NCBI RefSeq assembly: GCF_964340395.1
Contig: NC_135563.1
Coordinates: 7,573,922 to 7,637,921, forward strand
DNA: 64,000 bases
Direction: 5' to 3'
Source: Glandiceps talaboti
Taxonomy: Eukaryota > Hemichordata > Enteropneusta > Spengelidae
Below are positions 1 to 13,541 of this stretch, piece by piece. The first letter of the stretch is position 1, and every line of letters begins with the position of its first letter. The notes below the pieces were generated by a model that ran no database searches, was not told where the DNA came from, and saw only the letters and a list, made by a program, of their open reading frames with translations. Both the position numbers and the translations under genes were made by a program.

Positions 1-415
1 ATTTTGGGTGTGCCGAGAAAGTTCACGTGTTATTCACGGATATTGGAGTCCTGCTGGATCATGTACGTTGGTAGTAATTACAATGACATTTTCAAACCTA
101 TGACCTAATCTTAATATAGGCTAGTGTATATGTCTTCACACCTGATATACTTTGCTGCACACTTGATATTGTTGGTGAAACAGTGAATCTCATTTTATCA
201 TTAGTATGAACGATGCCTGACAAAGGTGCTTCATTATTTACTACCAAACCAGAATGACTAAAGATGTTTTACGCCTCACACAAGTTTTGTGTTGTTGTTA
301 CGACTGACATAAAACTGATAACGTGCAAACATATAAAAAATGATATTTTTTTATGTCATTGTGACACAAATCAACATCACTGATGAAACAAGGGACATTT
401 ACACATAAAACTATG
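1..415. other. Unique flank, no feature seen
   Basis: This stretch lies left of the duplicated block and has no counterpart before copy B. No exon, repeat or RNA gene is recognisable; short ORFs here have no domain character. Confidence 0.5.
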
Positions 416-3400
416 TTGAACGTTTCGTGTGCATGCGTGCTATCAGTGCCTATATTTTGTTTGTCAAATGGTAGCAACAACATGCTGAAAACGTTATAAC
501 CTTTCAGTTGGTAATATCCTACACAAAGGGAAGATTAAGTCGTATAATTCAGTATTTGATATTTAAACAGAGGTTTTGGTTCATTTTGTAACAACAAAAC
601 GACGTTAAGGTAAAATACGTCACAAAAAGCAAACTTTAACCTGGAATAGTTCAACCTTACGTTTGTTTATGATGAATTTAAAATGTTCCTTTCACAGTCA
701 AATCAATATATGCCTTTCAAGAAAATAACATAATGCTTTTCTAATTCTTAGAACACTATTGTTAAGTAGTTGTACAAACATTCTTGGTCACATGTAAATG
801 TCTTGTATACTAATGCATGGGGACATAATTATATTAAAGACTCTGACATTATTAGTAATGCGATTATGAAAGAAAACAAAATCAGAAAAAAACATCTTTA
901 AAGGAACCCCATAATGCACCTTTCAAGATAACAGTCGAAGATCCAAACGCAAAACTATTTATTTGTGTTCACAGAGAGATAGAATCATAAAAAAATGTAA
1001 CATTTGCATGTGCACGCGCACTATTTTGTTTGGGTAATTCCCAACAAAAAACGCTGTTTGTTATGTAAAAAACATTGTACTTAAGATTGAAACTTTATAG
1101 TCACTCTGATTTGGTAGTAAAAATAACTTAATTTATCATGTCATCTTGCTCAATATCCATAAAAGTCATGTCTATCAGTAACATAGCAACAACAGTTGAA
1201 GCAAGTCATAGCTGGTAAGGGTAAACCATTTAAAAATGTTTCTCATTACTTTTCCATATCAACTATGGGTCGGTCGGTCGACGTCGATTAAAAAGAAATC
1301 TAAAAAAAAAGATCCTCTTCATGTTTCTCTGCCTCTCCTTTTCCAGCTTCTGTACACAACTGCTATGTTCTCAATCCCCATACTTGAATATCTTCACGTT
1401 TCGTCATGAAAGAAATGTTCTGTTCGTGAACAATTGTCGTTGCTGCCAGAGAAGGCACTTTTCCGCATAAAAAATTAAGGGCGGGCGAAAATAGGATAAT
1501 AAGTATTTTGACGTCGGAGCTGAAAATTTGGTAATGAGAAACAGATAAAAAATAGGGTCACCCTATGGATAGTGATTTAATTCTTTAGACTGCATTTAGT
1601 AGCATTTTGGAAAATTATCAATAAACACGTTCACAAAATGAATATGTATAATCAATTCGCTAATCGAGGCCCCTGCTTGAACCAACCAATCATTGCGCAC
1701 CTTGTTAATGCGTCAGGTTCGACTGTGACTGTTATTCACGTCAGTAGCCTCGAATGAAATCACTTATTACTTTAGTGATCAAGAGAACAGGGATTGAATC
1801 GACGACGGTAGCACATATTCACGATTTCAGAAGAGCAGTTACGCCGGATAGCAGAATACGTACTTTTGTGGACACCGGATACATCTTGGCATTAAATTCA
1901 ACACATCCATCGAAAGCTGGTCATCGCGTTTAGATCTAGACTACAAGGAAATACGTGTAAAAAATACAAACCAGGGTGAGTATTGGACTATTCATTGGTT
2001 TTGTAACTAAATGTTTAACAAAATAATTAATGGAGATTTTCGCTAGTAGTTGAAGTCACAGTTAAACATGGTTTTGATTAATATTAAAATAAAGCATAGT
2101 TTCCTGTGATATGGTTGTGTTAAATGAATTTTGATAACTAGTTAAAAAAGAACTCATCATTTCAGTGAATCGGAAAAATAGTGATAGACTCTTAAGAAAC
2201 ACGGGGTTTGAAATTCATCAGTATAGGCAATTGAGCTGAAGGCCTTGCGCATTTACAGTAGAAATGATGTTGGCTTGGTGTTTCACTCATGGGACATTAC
2301 CCTTTTCACACACAGACAGACAAATTTCAGCTCTAGACTGACAATAACAGAGACACAACAAACACAGCAGGATGCTTTGCCCATCCCAGTCACACTAAAG
2401 GCCATGTGATAAACATTGCTATTTTCTTACAGTGCAGTAGAATCCGGCTTCTGATGAAATCATTGCACATAGACTTGATGCTTTTAATGGCATCAATTGA
2501 CTTTTTATTTTCAAATGATAATCAGCATATCAAATTGCCTACTTCGACACCCCCACTGTGCGCGGCACCTAGTTTCTTTTGCATTTGAAGATGTCATGTT
2601 TCATGTGCGATATGCCAAGGCTAAGCCTTTTGTACCATATCAGAGAGACACACGTTTTGACATTACATATTGTATTGCCACATGTGAGTTACAGACGGAA
2701 TTATGTATTCGAGTATGACGAATTCACCTTTGCATCAAACTTTGACGTAGAATCACACTCGAAATCAAGCCTTTGTTTTCAATGAATAATCTTGAAACTG
2801 ACATAATTAGTATAAGATTAGCAGTATTATTCTTCGTACAATACACGTTATGTGTAGTCAAATTCTTTGCCGTCTCAGATTAGAGACACTCTGAGTCCGC
2901 TATGAGGACCAGAAGTAGCAATATCAAATGAAGTTTGATCTTGAATAATATTAAATATCAAAGTTTGTGCTCTTTATTGCTTTACTTTGTCATCCATGAG
3001 CCAGTCTCTACATATGCTAGCAAAAATGGTGGTTTAAATCACTGCTCGACAATTTTAGAAAAAAAACATTGGAATATAATTGAACTAGTTAATTCCATAA
3101 ACTGTATTATCTGCTTTTATTTATGCTTACCCGTTGCTTAGATATGTTAGGGTGTCTGAGCATTTCACGGGTTACCCGGTAGACAAGTGGGCAGCACTGA
3201 TGAAATTACATGAAAATATACTGTAGGCAGGCCTACTCAATTTACTGTACGATTCCTTGCCCAAATGAAGACCACAGAATTCATCTCAAAAGTTAGGCCA
3301 ATTTGAAAAAAATTGTGTGTCCTACTCTGTATTTCATGAATTTGCATTATTCAATAACAACCTATATTTGGTGATATAGGAAATGACTCAGCAATTTTAG

Positions 3401-4274
3401 CTGCTTTTCAAAGTCGAACAGGACCTCAACTAAAATCTCTCCGCATTGTGTAAGGGGATATTACTCGTGAGAAATCTAACAACTGTATCACAACTGTATC
3501 ATTATAAACTAGAGCGCATGGCAGGTAAATGACATACTCAGGTAAAAACGCACAAGCTTTCGATCTATCTATGGTACGTCAATTTTTCTTGAAAATGTTT
3601 TAAAAAATAGATATCAAACAAAATGAAGCCTTCATTTCACTTGAAATGTTTCACTATCTGAATGTTTGACGGAATAACTCATAACCTAGACGAACAGACT
3701 ATGTTGTATAATACATGGTCGCGAAGAAGTTTTGACACAGGGCTTCATTTAATTTCAGCGACATTCTTTGATTTATATTAAATGAATCTTTCGTAATTTT
3801 GTGAATTGTGAGGCGATTATACAGTAAACAAAGTCACATTATCCTCTCACACAAATATATTGCAGTAAATCTTGGTAGTAATTTCAAACGAAAGGTCATC
3901 TTACATTTGCCCAGAGTAAACAAATATTTTAAGTTACAAAATTGTAACAAGGTTAATATTTCATTTCACACGTCAATATCTATTAATCTAGTTCTATACA
4001 CATTGAATGCAATATGTCATTGCCTATATTCAAGTAATATACAATATTACACTTTGATTAGATATGGTAATAAATAATAGCTTCTAATTCTCGTGGCGTC
4101 ATGTGAATACAATACTGGATATTGTTTCCTTTCTTTTTAAATTTCAACGGAAATGGTGATCAATATAATATCTCTTTCAATTAATATGAACTTTATCAAT
4201 TAGTATGAACTCCATCTTTCTATTTAAATAGATACTATTATTTGATACAAACTGTTGAGAAGACTAGGAAGAAG
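416..4274 (+). other. 5' flank of receptor gene A, possible 5' UTR exon
   Basis: This is noncoding sequence upstream of the first coding exon. A consensus-like donor (ccagg|gtgagt) at 1975/1976, conserved at 13005/13006 in copy B, could end a noncoding 5' UTR exon. Conservation between copies is not evidence of function here because the whole block is recently duplicated. A TATA-like string (tatttaaata) lies at about 4221-4230, roughly 45 bp before the ATG; it is altered to acttaaata in copy B. Nothing else is supported. Confidence 0.3.
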
Positions 4275-7157
4275 ATGTTGATTCTTACATGTATCATGGT
4301 TATTGTGTTACAACTGACAGGTAATAACGTTTGTATTCATTATTTATTTGATTTAGAAAATGTAGTTTTCTGTTATTTTGTTCACGAAAATTCAATTAGT
4401 TCTCTGTTAAAATCAAGAAACAAAGCAGGTGTCACATCCAGTATTTTGAAAAAGAGATGATCTGTATATCGTCATTTTTAGAATTCAAAATGGCTGCCGA
4501 ATACTGTGTTAACTCAATGTATGGGGGATATAAAAGATTGTCGATTTGATGGTGAACCCGAAATTTCAAAAGAATCAAAAGCAAGATTTTATACCAAAAG
4601 CTGGGAGAGATTTTGTGCACTGTGATTTCCATTGAAATTGTTCCCAAGGCACTTATTGAAGTGTTTCAATTGAAACCCTTGATGTTAAAATATGAAGAGA
4701 TTATATTATAATTCTATTGATATTTACACCATCTAAATAAAATGTTTTGTTTTTGTGCAGATTTATTGCAATTTTAGTGTTTATCTTTTACAAATGTTCT
4801 ATATGTCCTATCAGCAGAAGTATTTCCATGGGGACTTTCACTACCTTTAACGGGTGATACTTTCAATTGTTGTTTGAGGTGTTACTATGTACTCAGCTAT
4901 CCATATCACTATGGTAACGATGCTTTGTCAAATGCTGTGCCAAACACTAAATCCTTAAAACGTATGCACTTATTGCAATATCGGATAGTGTGAGTTGTAA
5001 GTTTTACACTGTGCTTCGCAAAGACTTGATATTTATATGGTTTTTACACCATATTTCAAAATGAAATTGGCAACTGTCGTTCTGACTTAAATACAGGTTC
5101 CGATGCCTCGCCAGCGGAGAGAAATCTCCAGGAACTATTATTTACGAATCACTCTAAACACGTTCGACCTGTTCCGAACTTCTCAGACGTCATGAAGATC
5201 AGATTGGGATTTACACTGAACATGATAATGGACGTGGTGAGTATAAGCAATATAGAAAATAACTTGTAGGTGACATACGTTTCACTCTGGAAAACTGACA
5301 TTTAAATACAGTTGCATGTACAGTTAAATGATTGTCACGATCATCGATTACTATTGCCGTTTTGTATGTAGTCAACATTGAAAAGAGATTAGCGTATGCT
5401 TCCAAATATGTAAAAAAAAGTAAAGCGCTTCTCTCAGAAAGTGACGTGTCACTTAACTCGCGATTAGTCAATACATCAATCGATTGTCATTACCACAAAT
5501 CCCTTTCTTTGTATTAATTACTTTGAGATCTGTATATCTTTACTTGCGGGTCATCGCTCAAATGTCCGCATTAGGGAATTCTGGTCGTAATGGAAAATTT
5601 GGATCATGTATCAATTTACGTTAACCGCCCAGACAACATCCTATCCTTACATACAAATTGCCTTTTACTTAAAGTACCAAATACGATCGATATATTAATG
5701 TTTGTTAATACTTTTTCATTATCTCAGGACGAGAAGAATCAACTGATTACTATTAGCGGCTTCACAAAGTCCGTAAGTATATCAAGGGACCATAACTTAC
5801 CAGTCACAGATAATTAAAACTGAAAATATACGCATTTTCTTTTTCCTGTTTATTGACAACAAAGACTTATTCAATATTCCAGCAGAATAATCACTGATAA
5901 GATACCTTGTCTGTTCAGTAAATTGTTAACAAGGGGAGTAAGTATACTAACCGGTTTTTCTCCCCCCCCCTCCCCTCTCCACAATTTGACAGCCAAATTA
6001 GTATCACCCATTCACTGGCATGTGCTGACTACCGAATTTGAGAAATCTGAGCTTTTTAATAAAATAGAAATCATAATGATTGCTATTTAAGGGATCTTTG
6101 CATTAGCTCACAAGTCTACGTCACATTTAGAATGAAATCTACAAGCTAATAGGCTAATTCGAATTTAACTGCAGTATCATATTTACGCCAAAATATTAGT
6201 ATAATTATAGTTTTCCTTTGAGGTGATTCTAAATGTTGATGTTGACCTTGACTGTTTTGATTTACTATGCGTTCACGTAACACATTATGGTATAAAATAC
6301 TCGATAGACGAATTAGAAGCGTAATCCTTAAAACTTTTGTTTTTCAGTCGTCTCTCATCGGATGTACTTCGAGTGTGTTCGCGCGCTTTCGGTCTCACCC
6401 CTAACAAATAAATTTATCAAAACAAGGGCAGTCTGCTTGAAACCATAAGTATTGTACCCTGCAAAGTAAGATATTCAGTATCTATAAGGAAATTAGCCCA
6501 GGTATTATGTTCCTCCGTTTTTCATTTCTCAGGCATGGTACGACTACCAGTTACAATGGAATCCTGCAGATCATGAGGGTATAGAAGAAGTGATAGTTCC
6601 CGAGGATTGGGTATGGAGACCTATTGTTGCCCTCGTCAACAGGTTTGTAGACACGAGTTCAGTTATTATTCGCATTTTGTTTCACATTGCAACAACTATT
6701 TCTTGTGAGTCTGACTCTTGATGCTTGCGGCTTTTCCACAAATTATGTATTTGTACATTGTTACTGTAACATTGCATTGTGGTTACTTCACACATCTTGG
6801 TAACAAATCAGCCGAGTGGCATTAATCTGTAATCCCTAAAACTGAATGGTAGTACTTTAATAGATATGCTCCTCCCGATTGTTTTCAACGATGCCCTCGA
6901 TTCTAGTTGGAAAACTTTCGCCTTGGACAAAATAACAGACGATTACCCTGAAAGTGCCCTGTCAAATCCATGAAATGGATTGGATCAGTCCTATTAACTA
7001 TTTGTAATACTTGTGAGGGTTAGAAAGAAATTCTAGGAAAACGTATACTTATAGTGAATTTGATTCCAAGCATTACTCTTGACAGCTTTTGTTATCTTGT
7101 ACTTTTTTTTAAATCACCGCCTACTTTCCGAAAGATAGGATATGATGTTATAGCTAA

Positions 7158-7198
<41 letters not shown>

Positions 7199-7251
7199 TG
7201 TCTGTCTGTTTGTTTGTCCGTCCGTCCGTCCGTCCGTCCGTCCGTCTGTCC

Positions 7252-7313
<62 letters not shown>

Positions 7314-8774
7314 GTCTGTGTGTGTGTGTGTCTGTCTGTCTGTGTGTGTGTGTGTCTGTCTGTCTGTCTGTCTGTCTGTGTGTGTGTGTCTGTCTTACTG
7401 GTTGGTGCGGTTGCTTGTGTGTGTGCCTATGTGTCATATCTCAAAACTACTAGCACTGCACATCCAATTAAATCTATAATGAAACTTGGTACTAAGTTTA
7501 TTTATGAAAGTAGCCAGAACTGATTAGGTTTTGGTAAATATTCAATGCACATTAACGCACAAACAATGATTTTGATTATTACTATCTATCTGTGTTGTTA
7601 TTCATTTCAGTGGCACTGATGATTACTTCATACCAACATCCGGAGTAGTGTCAATTCATTATAATGGTACTGCAAAGGCCAATTCACCAGCATTATTTAC
7701 ATTTCCCTGTAACATGAATATAAGGTATTTTCCTTTCGATACCCAAACCTGTTCCATGACACTCACCCCCTGGCTTTATGATGACAACTTCATGCAAACA
7801 GAAGCCTTACCAGATAGTGTGGTAAATGGTGATTTAGACAACACTGAATGGTCAATAGAAAGTGGCACTGCTGACATCTCAACACTGTACAGTTACAATC
7901 CTTTACAAGGCTGGTCTGTTATTACTTTCACAATAACTTTCAAGAGAAGACCCCTGTACTATATCATGAATATCCTTCTACCTTGTATGTTGATGGCAGT
8001 GTTGACACTATTGGTGTATCTGTTACCATGTGATTGTGGTGAAAAGATGTCATTCAGCGTCTCTGTTCTGATCTCAATGTCTGTCTTCAATCTGTTGGTT
8101 GGTGATATCATGCCTCCAAGCTCGGATTCAGTTCCACTCATCGTACGGTATTTACTCTTCAACATGACATTGGTGTCTTTCTCCATTCTCATCGCTACAT
8201 TCGTTCTACGTCTTCACCATCGTACAAGGAGACACTTACGAATGGCACCTTGGATTAAACGGGTCTTCATCGACGTTTTACCATCTTTGCTGATGATGGA
8301 GAAGTGTAAAGAAATGAAGGTAGCAGACGACAAGATGGCCTTACAACCCTTCTTCGTTCCTTCAAACAATGGCAAACCTGCTGATAAAACCATGGATATA
8401 GAGTATGAGGAAATGGATGTTATGAACTTAAACAAACAAAACACCAACCTTGGAGTCCAAACCATGAAAACTGACGTATTCCACGAAATTCTGCAAGAAA
8501 TAAAAAACCTGAAATTGAAGACGGAGGTTAACGAGATTGAAGAGGAGGTAAACCTTAAACATTCTTCAGTTTAGGAAAAAAACGATTGGGACCTTTTAGG
8601 TGTCACATACACGATATTGAACTTGCTCTTTTAAAAAATCCCTCTCATCTTTTGAACTTAATGTAACAAGAATTGTTAATTAAATGCCTGACTGGTACAG
8701 AAATGTCGAACTGAGGTTGTACTACAAACAACAAACATACAAACAAACAGACAGACATACATACATACATACAT

Positions 8775-8825
<51 letters not shown>

Positions 8826-9092
8826 AATAAACAAACAATAACAAACAAATACCAAAAGGTAACGCAAAACTTACCTTCTTAGAATTTACTATATTGTTCC
8901 AGACTTTATGTTCATAGAAACATAAACCTTTCTATTTCATCAATTCAAGTCTTATCTCTCCTTTTTTCCTAGATGTTAGAAGATTGGAAGTATGTAGCAG
9001 CCGTTGTGGACCGCTTGTTGCTGTGGATATCTCTCATCGTCTACGTCATCAGTACAGTTGCATTGTTCTCAGAAGCTGATATTGAATATTAA
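4275..9092 (+). CDS. Nicotinic acetylcholine receptor-like Cys-loop channel subunit, copy A
   Basis: Six coding exons join in frame: 4275-4320, 5097-5236, 5728-5772, 6533-6642, 7611-8547 and 8973-9092, giving 1398 nt and 465 aa. All introns are GT/AG. Residues 1-16 are a signal peptide; 17-228 are the ligand-binding domain with the Cys-loop C147-C161 (13 residues between) and loop A region WRPIVALVN (105-113). TM1 is about 229-253, TM2 260-279 preceded by the cation-type GEK, TM3 288-312, then a long cytoplasmic loop and TM4 in the last exon (EDWKYVAAVVDRLLLW). The family forms pentameric ligand-gated ion channels in the plasma membrane. The vicinal cysteines of loop C that mark alpha subunits are absent, and the loop A tyrosine is replaced, so this is probably a non-alpha or divergent subunit; its ligand cannot be inferred. 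The start is the first ATG giving a good signal peptide. Its paralogue is at 17580-23089. Confidence 0.92.
7162..7398. repeat. Compound (TG)n/(TCTG)n/(TCCG)n microsatellite
   Basis: It lies in intron 4 of receptor gene A. It runs TG, then TCTG/TCCG, then TCTG again with TG interruptions. Copy B has only a short remnant (tgtctgtaaatct near 21452), so the array expanded in A or collapsed in B. Long Cys-Val-Ser reading frames across it are artefacts of the repeat. Confidence 0.95.
8749..8826. repeat. (ATAC)n(AGAC)n microsatellite
   Basis: It lies in intron 5 of receptor gene A, between the TM1-TM3 exon and the TM4 exon. The same site in copy B has (ACAA)n(AGAC)n. Confidence 0.93.
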
Positions 9093-10277
9093 TTCCTTAA
9101 TTGGTATCAATGTTGTATTCGGTCTATATATTATACTATAATATACTTCATACATATCAAGCTGTAACAATATCTTGCAACTTATCCCCTCATGCTGGCC
9201 CTGTAATGTGTGTTAAATGTACCAACCTCTTAACATTCCATCGTATTTTACTCTTTAAGAAAGATGTTTCGATGTTTTTATGCCATGCTTAGTTTGAACA
9301 GTGACCGTGTCCTCAAGTCTGAAAGATTTTATTTGTAATTACTTCGGATTTGTAGAAACCACGTGCAAAATTCAGCAAGCTAGCAAATCGTTTCCGTGTA
9401 CGATCAGGTAACATTCGATGGCCCTGAAAGTGAATAGGTAACCAGCGCACGCGTAGGAAAGGAACTCAATACTTGACTCACACTCGGTCATTATTTTCAC
9501 CTTTCACCTTTCGGGTATATAACTTCCAGCAAAAACCCTTGCAGGTCTTACCAAACACCCCCTATTTGTTTTAGAATTGTAAATGTGTAGGAACAGTACT
9601 AGTACTGTGATGTTCTAAATATCTTTATGTAGAGTATCCTTCACAAATCTCCAATGCATAAATTATCCTGTTCTCAGATGTTTTTGTTGAACTTATTACA
9701 AACTTGTGATAAATAAATAATTCTCACTATTTTATTTATAGATAATTCATGTCATGTTTCATGGCATGAATAATTTTGATAATTTACTCAAACACTGTGT
9801 AGTCCACTGATCATCAAATTTACTTTCAAATATTTATTTCTTGCTAATAATTTCAGTTTTCCTTCAGTGGTAATTATGTTGGTGTTTAAACTGCTGTAAC
9901 TTTATTACATACAATCATATCATATCTCGTGTATATGGTAATAAATGTATGTATCACGCTGTTAATATTTACTACTTTAATACAATCATATTTCGTTGAA
10001 TAAATGTAGTAATATATAGTGATACATTTATCAAGTGGTGATGAATTTTTAATGGTGAATGTGGCCGCTTCCAACCTTACCTGTCATTTGTTTCTGAATG
10101 GTTAAAGTAATAGGGCACGATTTGAGCCTCGTTTGTTTACCAGTAGACCAAATTGTATAAAAGGCGACGTGGTAGAAGACAGGGTTCCAATATCGATGTG
10201 AAGGTTTTGTCCTATGCACATAGGCTTCAGTGAATCGTATGCTGTCCAGGAAGTTGGGGAAGTATAAAGGACCATCT
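9093..10277 (+). other. 3' flank of receptor gene A with candidate poly(A) signal
   Basis: An AATAAA at 9712-9717 lies 620 bp after the stop and is retained in copy B at 24127-24132; it is the best candidate polyadenylation signal. Further on, TATAAAAGGC at about 10157 resembles a TATA box, but only a microsatellite follows. No exon is recognised. Confidence 0.35.
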
Positions 10278-10730
<453 letters not shown>

Positions 10731-11359
10731 GTTAGATTCTCGATGAGTGCAGTTTGTATGACTTTTGAGGCGATTTAATCTTGAGCTTTTAGTCGAAGGT
10801 AGGGACACTTACTAAGCAAGGAAAAATGCGTGTCTTTATCAACCCCATGTTTAGGGATTTTTCGTGAAAAAAGTAACTTCTTTAGATGGCACATCCCCGT
10901 TCCCCTTCACATGGAAGGTCCTTTATCTCCCTATCAAGTATTAGCCCACGGTACGCCAAAAGCCCATGTTTGAACTTGATTTTATTACAGTACATTATTA
11001 TACAACATCGAGTCTGCTGGGTATGTCGTGACGGGCGCCCTCATACATCTGTCAACGTCGGGAGATGACGACAAATGTCTTCAACAGTGTATTTTGGTAT
11101 ACTAGTCATTCATAACTTTTTTTGTGTCGTTGAAAATCGGTGTACCTTTATAAAAAAAAGTAGTTATATAATTCAGAATTTATCACATTTACGTTCATAC
11201 ACTCTATTAGTCTACGGGACGGACAATATATAGTACGTCTATATATAAACAAAATGTGTGACATTTACCACGGCTTTGAACCCTAAATATTCGTATACGT
11301 GCCCCGGGACGTGCCCATGCTGACTCGGAGAAAGGGCGGAGTATTTACATGGTACAACT
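10731..11359 (+). repeat. 629-bp dispersed repeat, copy 1
   Basis: It is closely similar over its full length, same orientation, to 33883-34508. Both begin gttagattctcgatg and end ggtacaact. It sits exactly at the junction of duplication copies A and B. It contains one instance (about 11010-11050) of the dispersed gtcgtgacgggcgccctcat motif. No terminal inverted repeat or coding capacity was recognised. Confidence 0.93.
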
Positions 11360-13541
11360 TGAACGTTTCATGTGCATGTGTGCTATCAATGCCTGTATTT
11401 GGTTTAGCTAATTGGTAGCAAAACCATACTGTGAGACTGAAACGTTATAATCTTTCAGGTTTGGTAATATCCTTCATCAAGGGAACCCTAAGTAGCATCA
11501 GTGAATATCTGATATTTAAACAAAGCTTTGGGTTAATTTTGTAACAACAAAAAACGCCGTTAGGGTAAAACACGTCACAAAAAGCAAACTTTAACCATGT
11601 TCATTTCAAAGTCAAATCAATATCTGCCTTTCAAGAAAATAACATAATGCATTTCTAATTCTGTGAACACTATTGTTACGTAATTATACAAATGTTCTTT
11701 GTCACACATGGCTTGTATGCTAATGCATGGGGAAATAATAAAATCAAAGACTCTGTCATCAGTAATGCGATTTTGAAAGAAAACAAAATCAGAAAACAGA
11801 ACCCCAGGGGAACCCCATGATGCACAATTCAAGATGACAATTGAAGATTCGAGCACAAAACTATTTATTTGTGGTCACAGTGAGATAAAATCCTAAAAAA
11901 TGTAACATTTTCATGTACATGCGCACTATTTTGTTTGGGTAATTCCTAACAAAAAAACGCTATTTGAGATGTAAAAAACATCGTACCGCCTAACTTTATA
12001 GTCAGTCTGGTTTGGTAGTAAAAATAACTTAATTTATCATGTCATCTTGCTTAGTATCCATCAAATTCATGTCGACCAGTAACATAGCAACAACAGTTGA
12101 AGCATGTCATAGCTGGTAGGTAACCCTTTCTTTATGTTTCTCATTACTTTTCCATATCAACTATTGGTCGGTCGGTCGACGTCGATTTCAAAATAAAAAT
12201 CTAAAAAAAGAAATCTTCTTCATGTTTCTCTGCCTCTCCTTTTCCTCCTCTCTGTCTTCTTTTTATTGGATTCCTGGTAACAAGCCCTTTCCCAGCTTCT
12301 CTACACAATTGCCTTATTCTCAGCTCCCCCCCCCCAACTTGATAACTTACACTTTTCGTCAAGAAAGAAATGCTATCGGTGTGAACAAGTGTCGTCGCCA
12401 CCGCCATGACTAGATGACATCGACAGTCTAGACACTTGCTTAATATTCTTTCCAGAGAAGGCGCTGTTTCGCAAAATATTAAGGGTGGGCGAAAATAGAG
12501 TAATAGTTATTTTGATGTCGGAGCTGAAAATTTGGGTAATGAGAAACAGATAAAAAAATAGGATCACCCTAACTATGGACAGTGATTTAATTCTTTTGAC
12601 TGCGAAACAATGCGAATTTCACCTTTTTGGGAGCATTTTTGGAAATTATTAATAAACACGTTCACGAAATGAATATGTATATTCGATTCCTAATCGAGGC
12701 CCCTGCTTGAACCAACCAATCATTGCGCACCTTGTTAATGCGTCAGGTTCGACTGTTACTCACGCCAGTAGCTTCGAATGAAATCGCTTATTAATTGCTT
12801 CAGTGATCAAGGGAACAGTGAAATTGAATCAAAGAAGGTGACACATATTCTCGATTTCTGAAGAGCAGTTACGCCGGATAGCAGAATACGTACCTTTGAG
12901 GACACCGGAGACATCTTGGTATTGAATTCAACATATCCATTGAAAGCTGGTCATCGCGTATAGATCTAGACTACGAGAAAATACGTGTACAAAATACAAA
13001 CCAGGGTGAGTATTGGACTATTCATTGGTTTTGTACACTAACTGTTTAACAGAATAATGGAGATTTTCGCTAGTAGTTGAAGTCACGGTTAAACATGGTT
13101 TTGATTAATATCAAAATAAAGCATAGTTTCCTGTGATATGGTTGTGTTAAATGAATTTTGATAACTAGTTAAAAAAGAACTCACCATTTCAGTGAATCGG
13201 GAAATAGTGATAGACTCTTAAGAAACACGGGGTTTGAAGTTCATCAGCCTAGGCAATTGAGCTGAAGGCCTTACGCATTTACAGTAGAAATGATGTTGGC
13301 TTGGTGTTTCACTCATGGGACATTACTTTTTTCACACAACGATAGACAAATTTCAGCTCTAGACCAACAATAACAGAGACACAACAAACACAGCAGGATG
13401 CTTTGCCCAGTCACATTGAAGGCCATGTGATAAACATTGCTATTTTCTTACAGTACCATAGAAAACGGCTTCTAATGAAAACATTACACATAGACTTGAT
13501 GCTTTTAATGGAATCAATTGACTTTACTGATAATCAACATA

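Noticed and set aside
7114-7523. Long Cys/Val/Ser and Asp/Arg/Gln/Thr frames on both strands
   Set aside because: They are translations of TG and TCTG repeats in an intron; the same holds at 8645-8867, 10230-10808, 22634-22876, 39699-40061, 45098-45473, 53608-53908 and 59169-59745.
7959-8465. Minus-strand frames opposite exon 5 of the receptor genes
   Set aside because: They are antisense shadows of the strongly conserved TM exon; the sense strand has the protein features and splice sites. The same applies at 21944-22547.
7648-8574. Stand-alone 308-codon receptor gene ending after the cytoplasmic loop
   Set aside because: The frame reads through the exon 5 donor at 8548; TM4 is supplied by the exon at 8973-9092, so the apparent stop is intronic.
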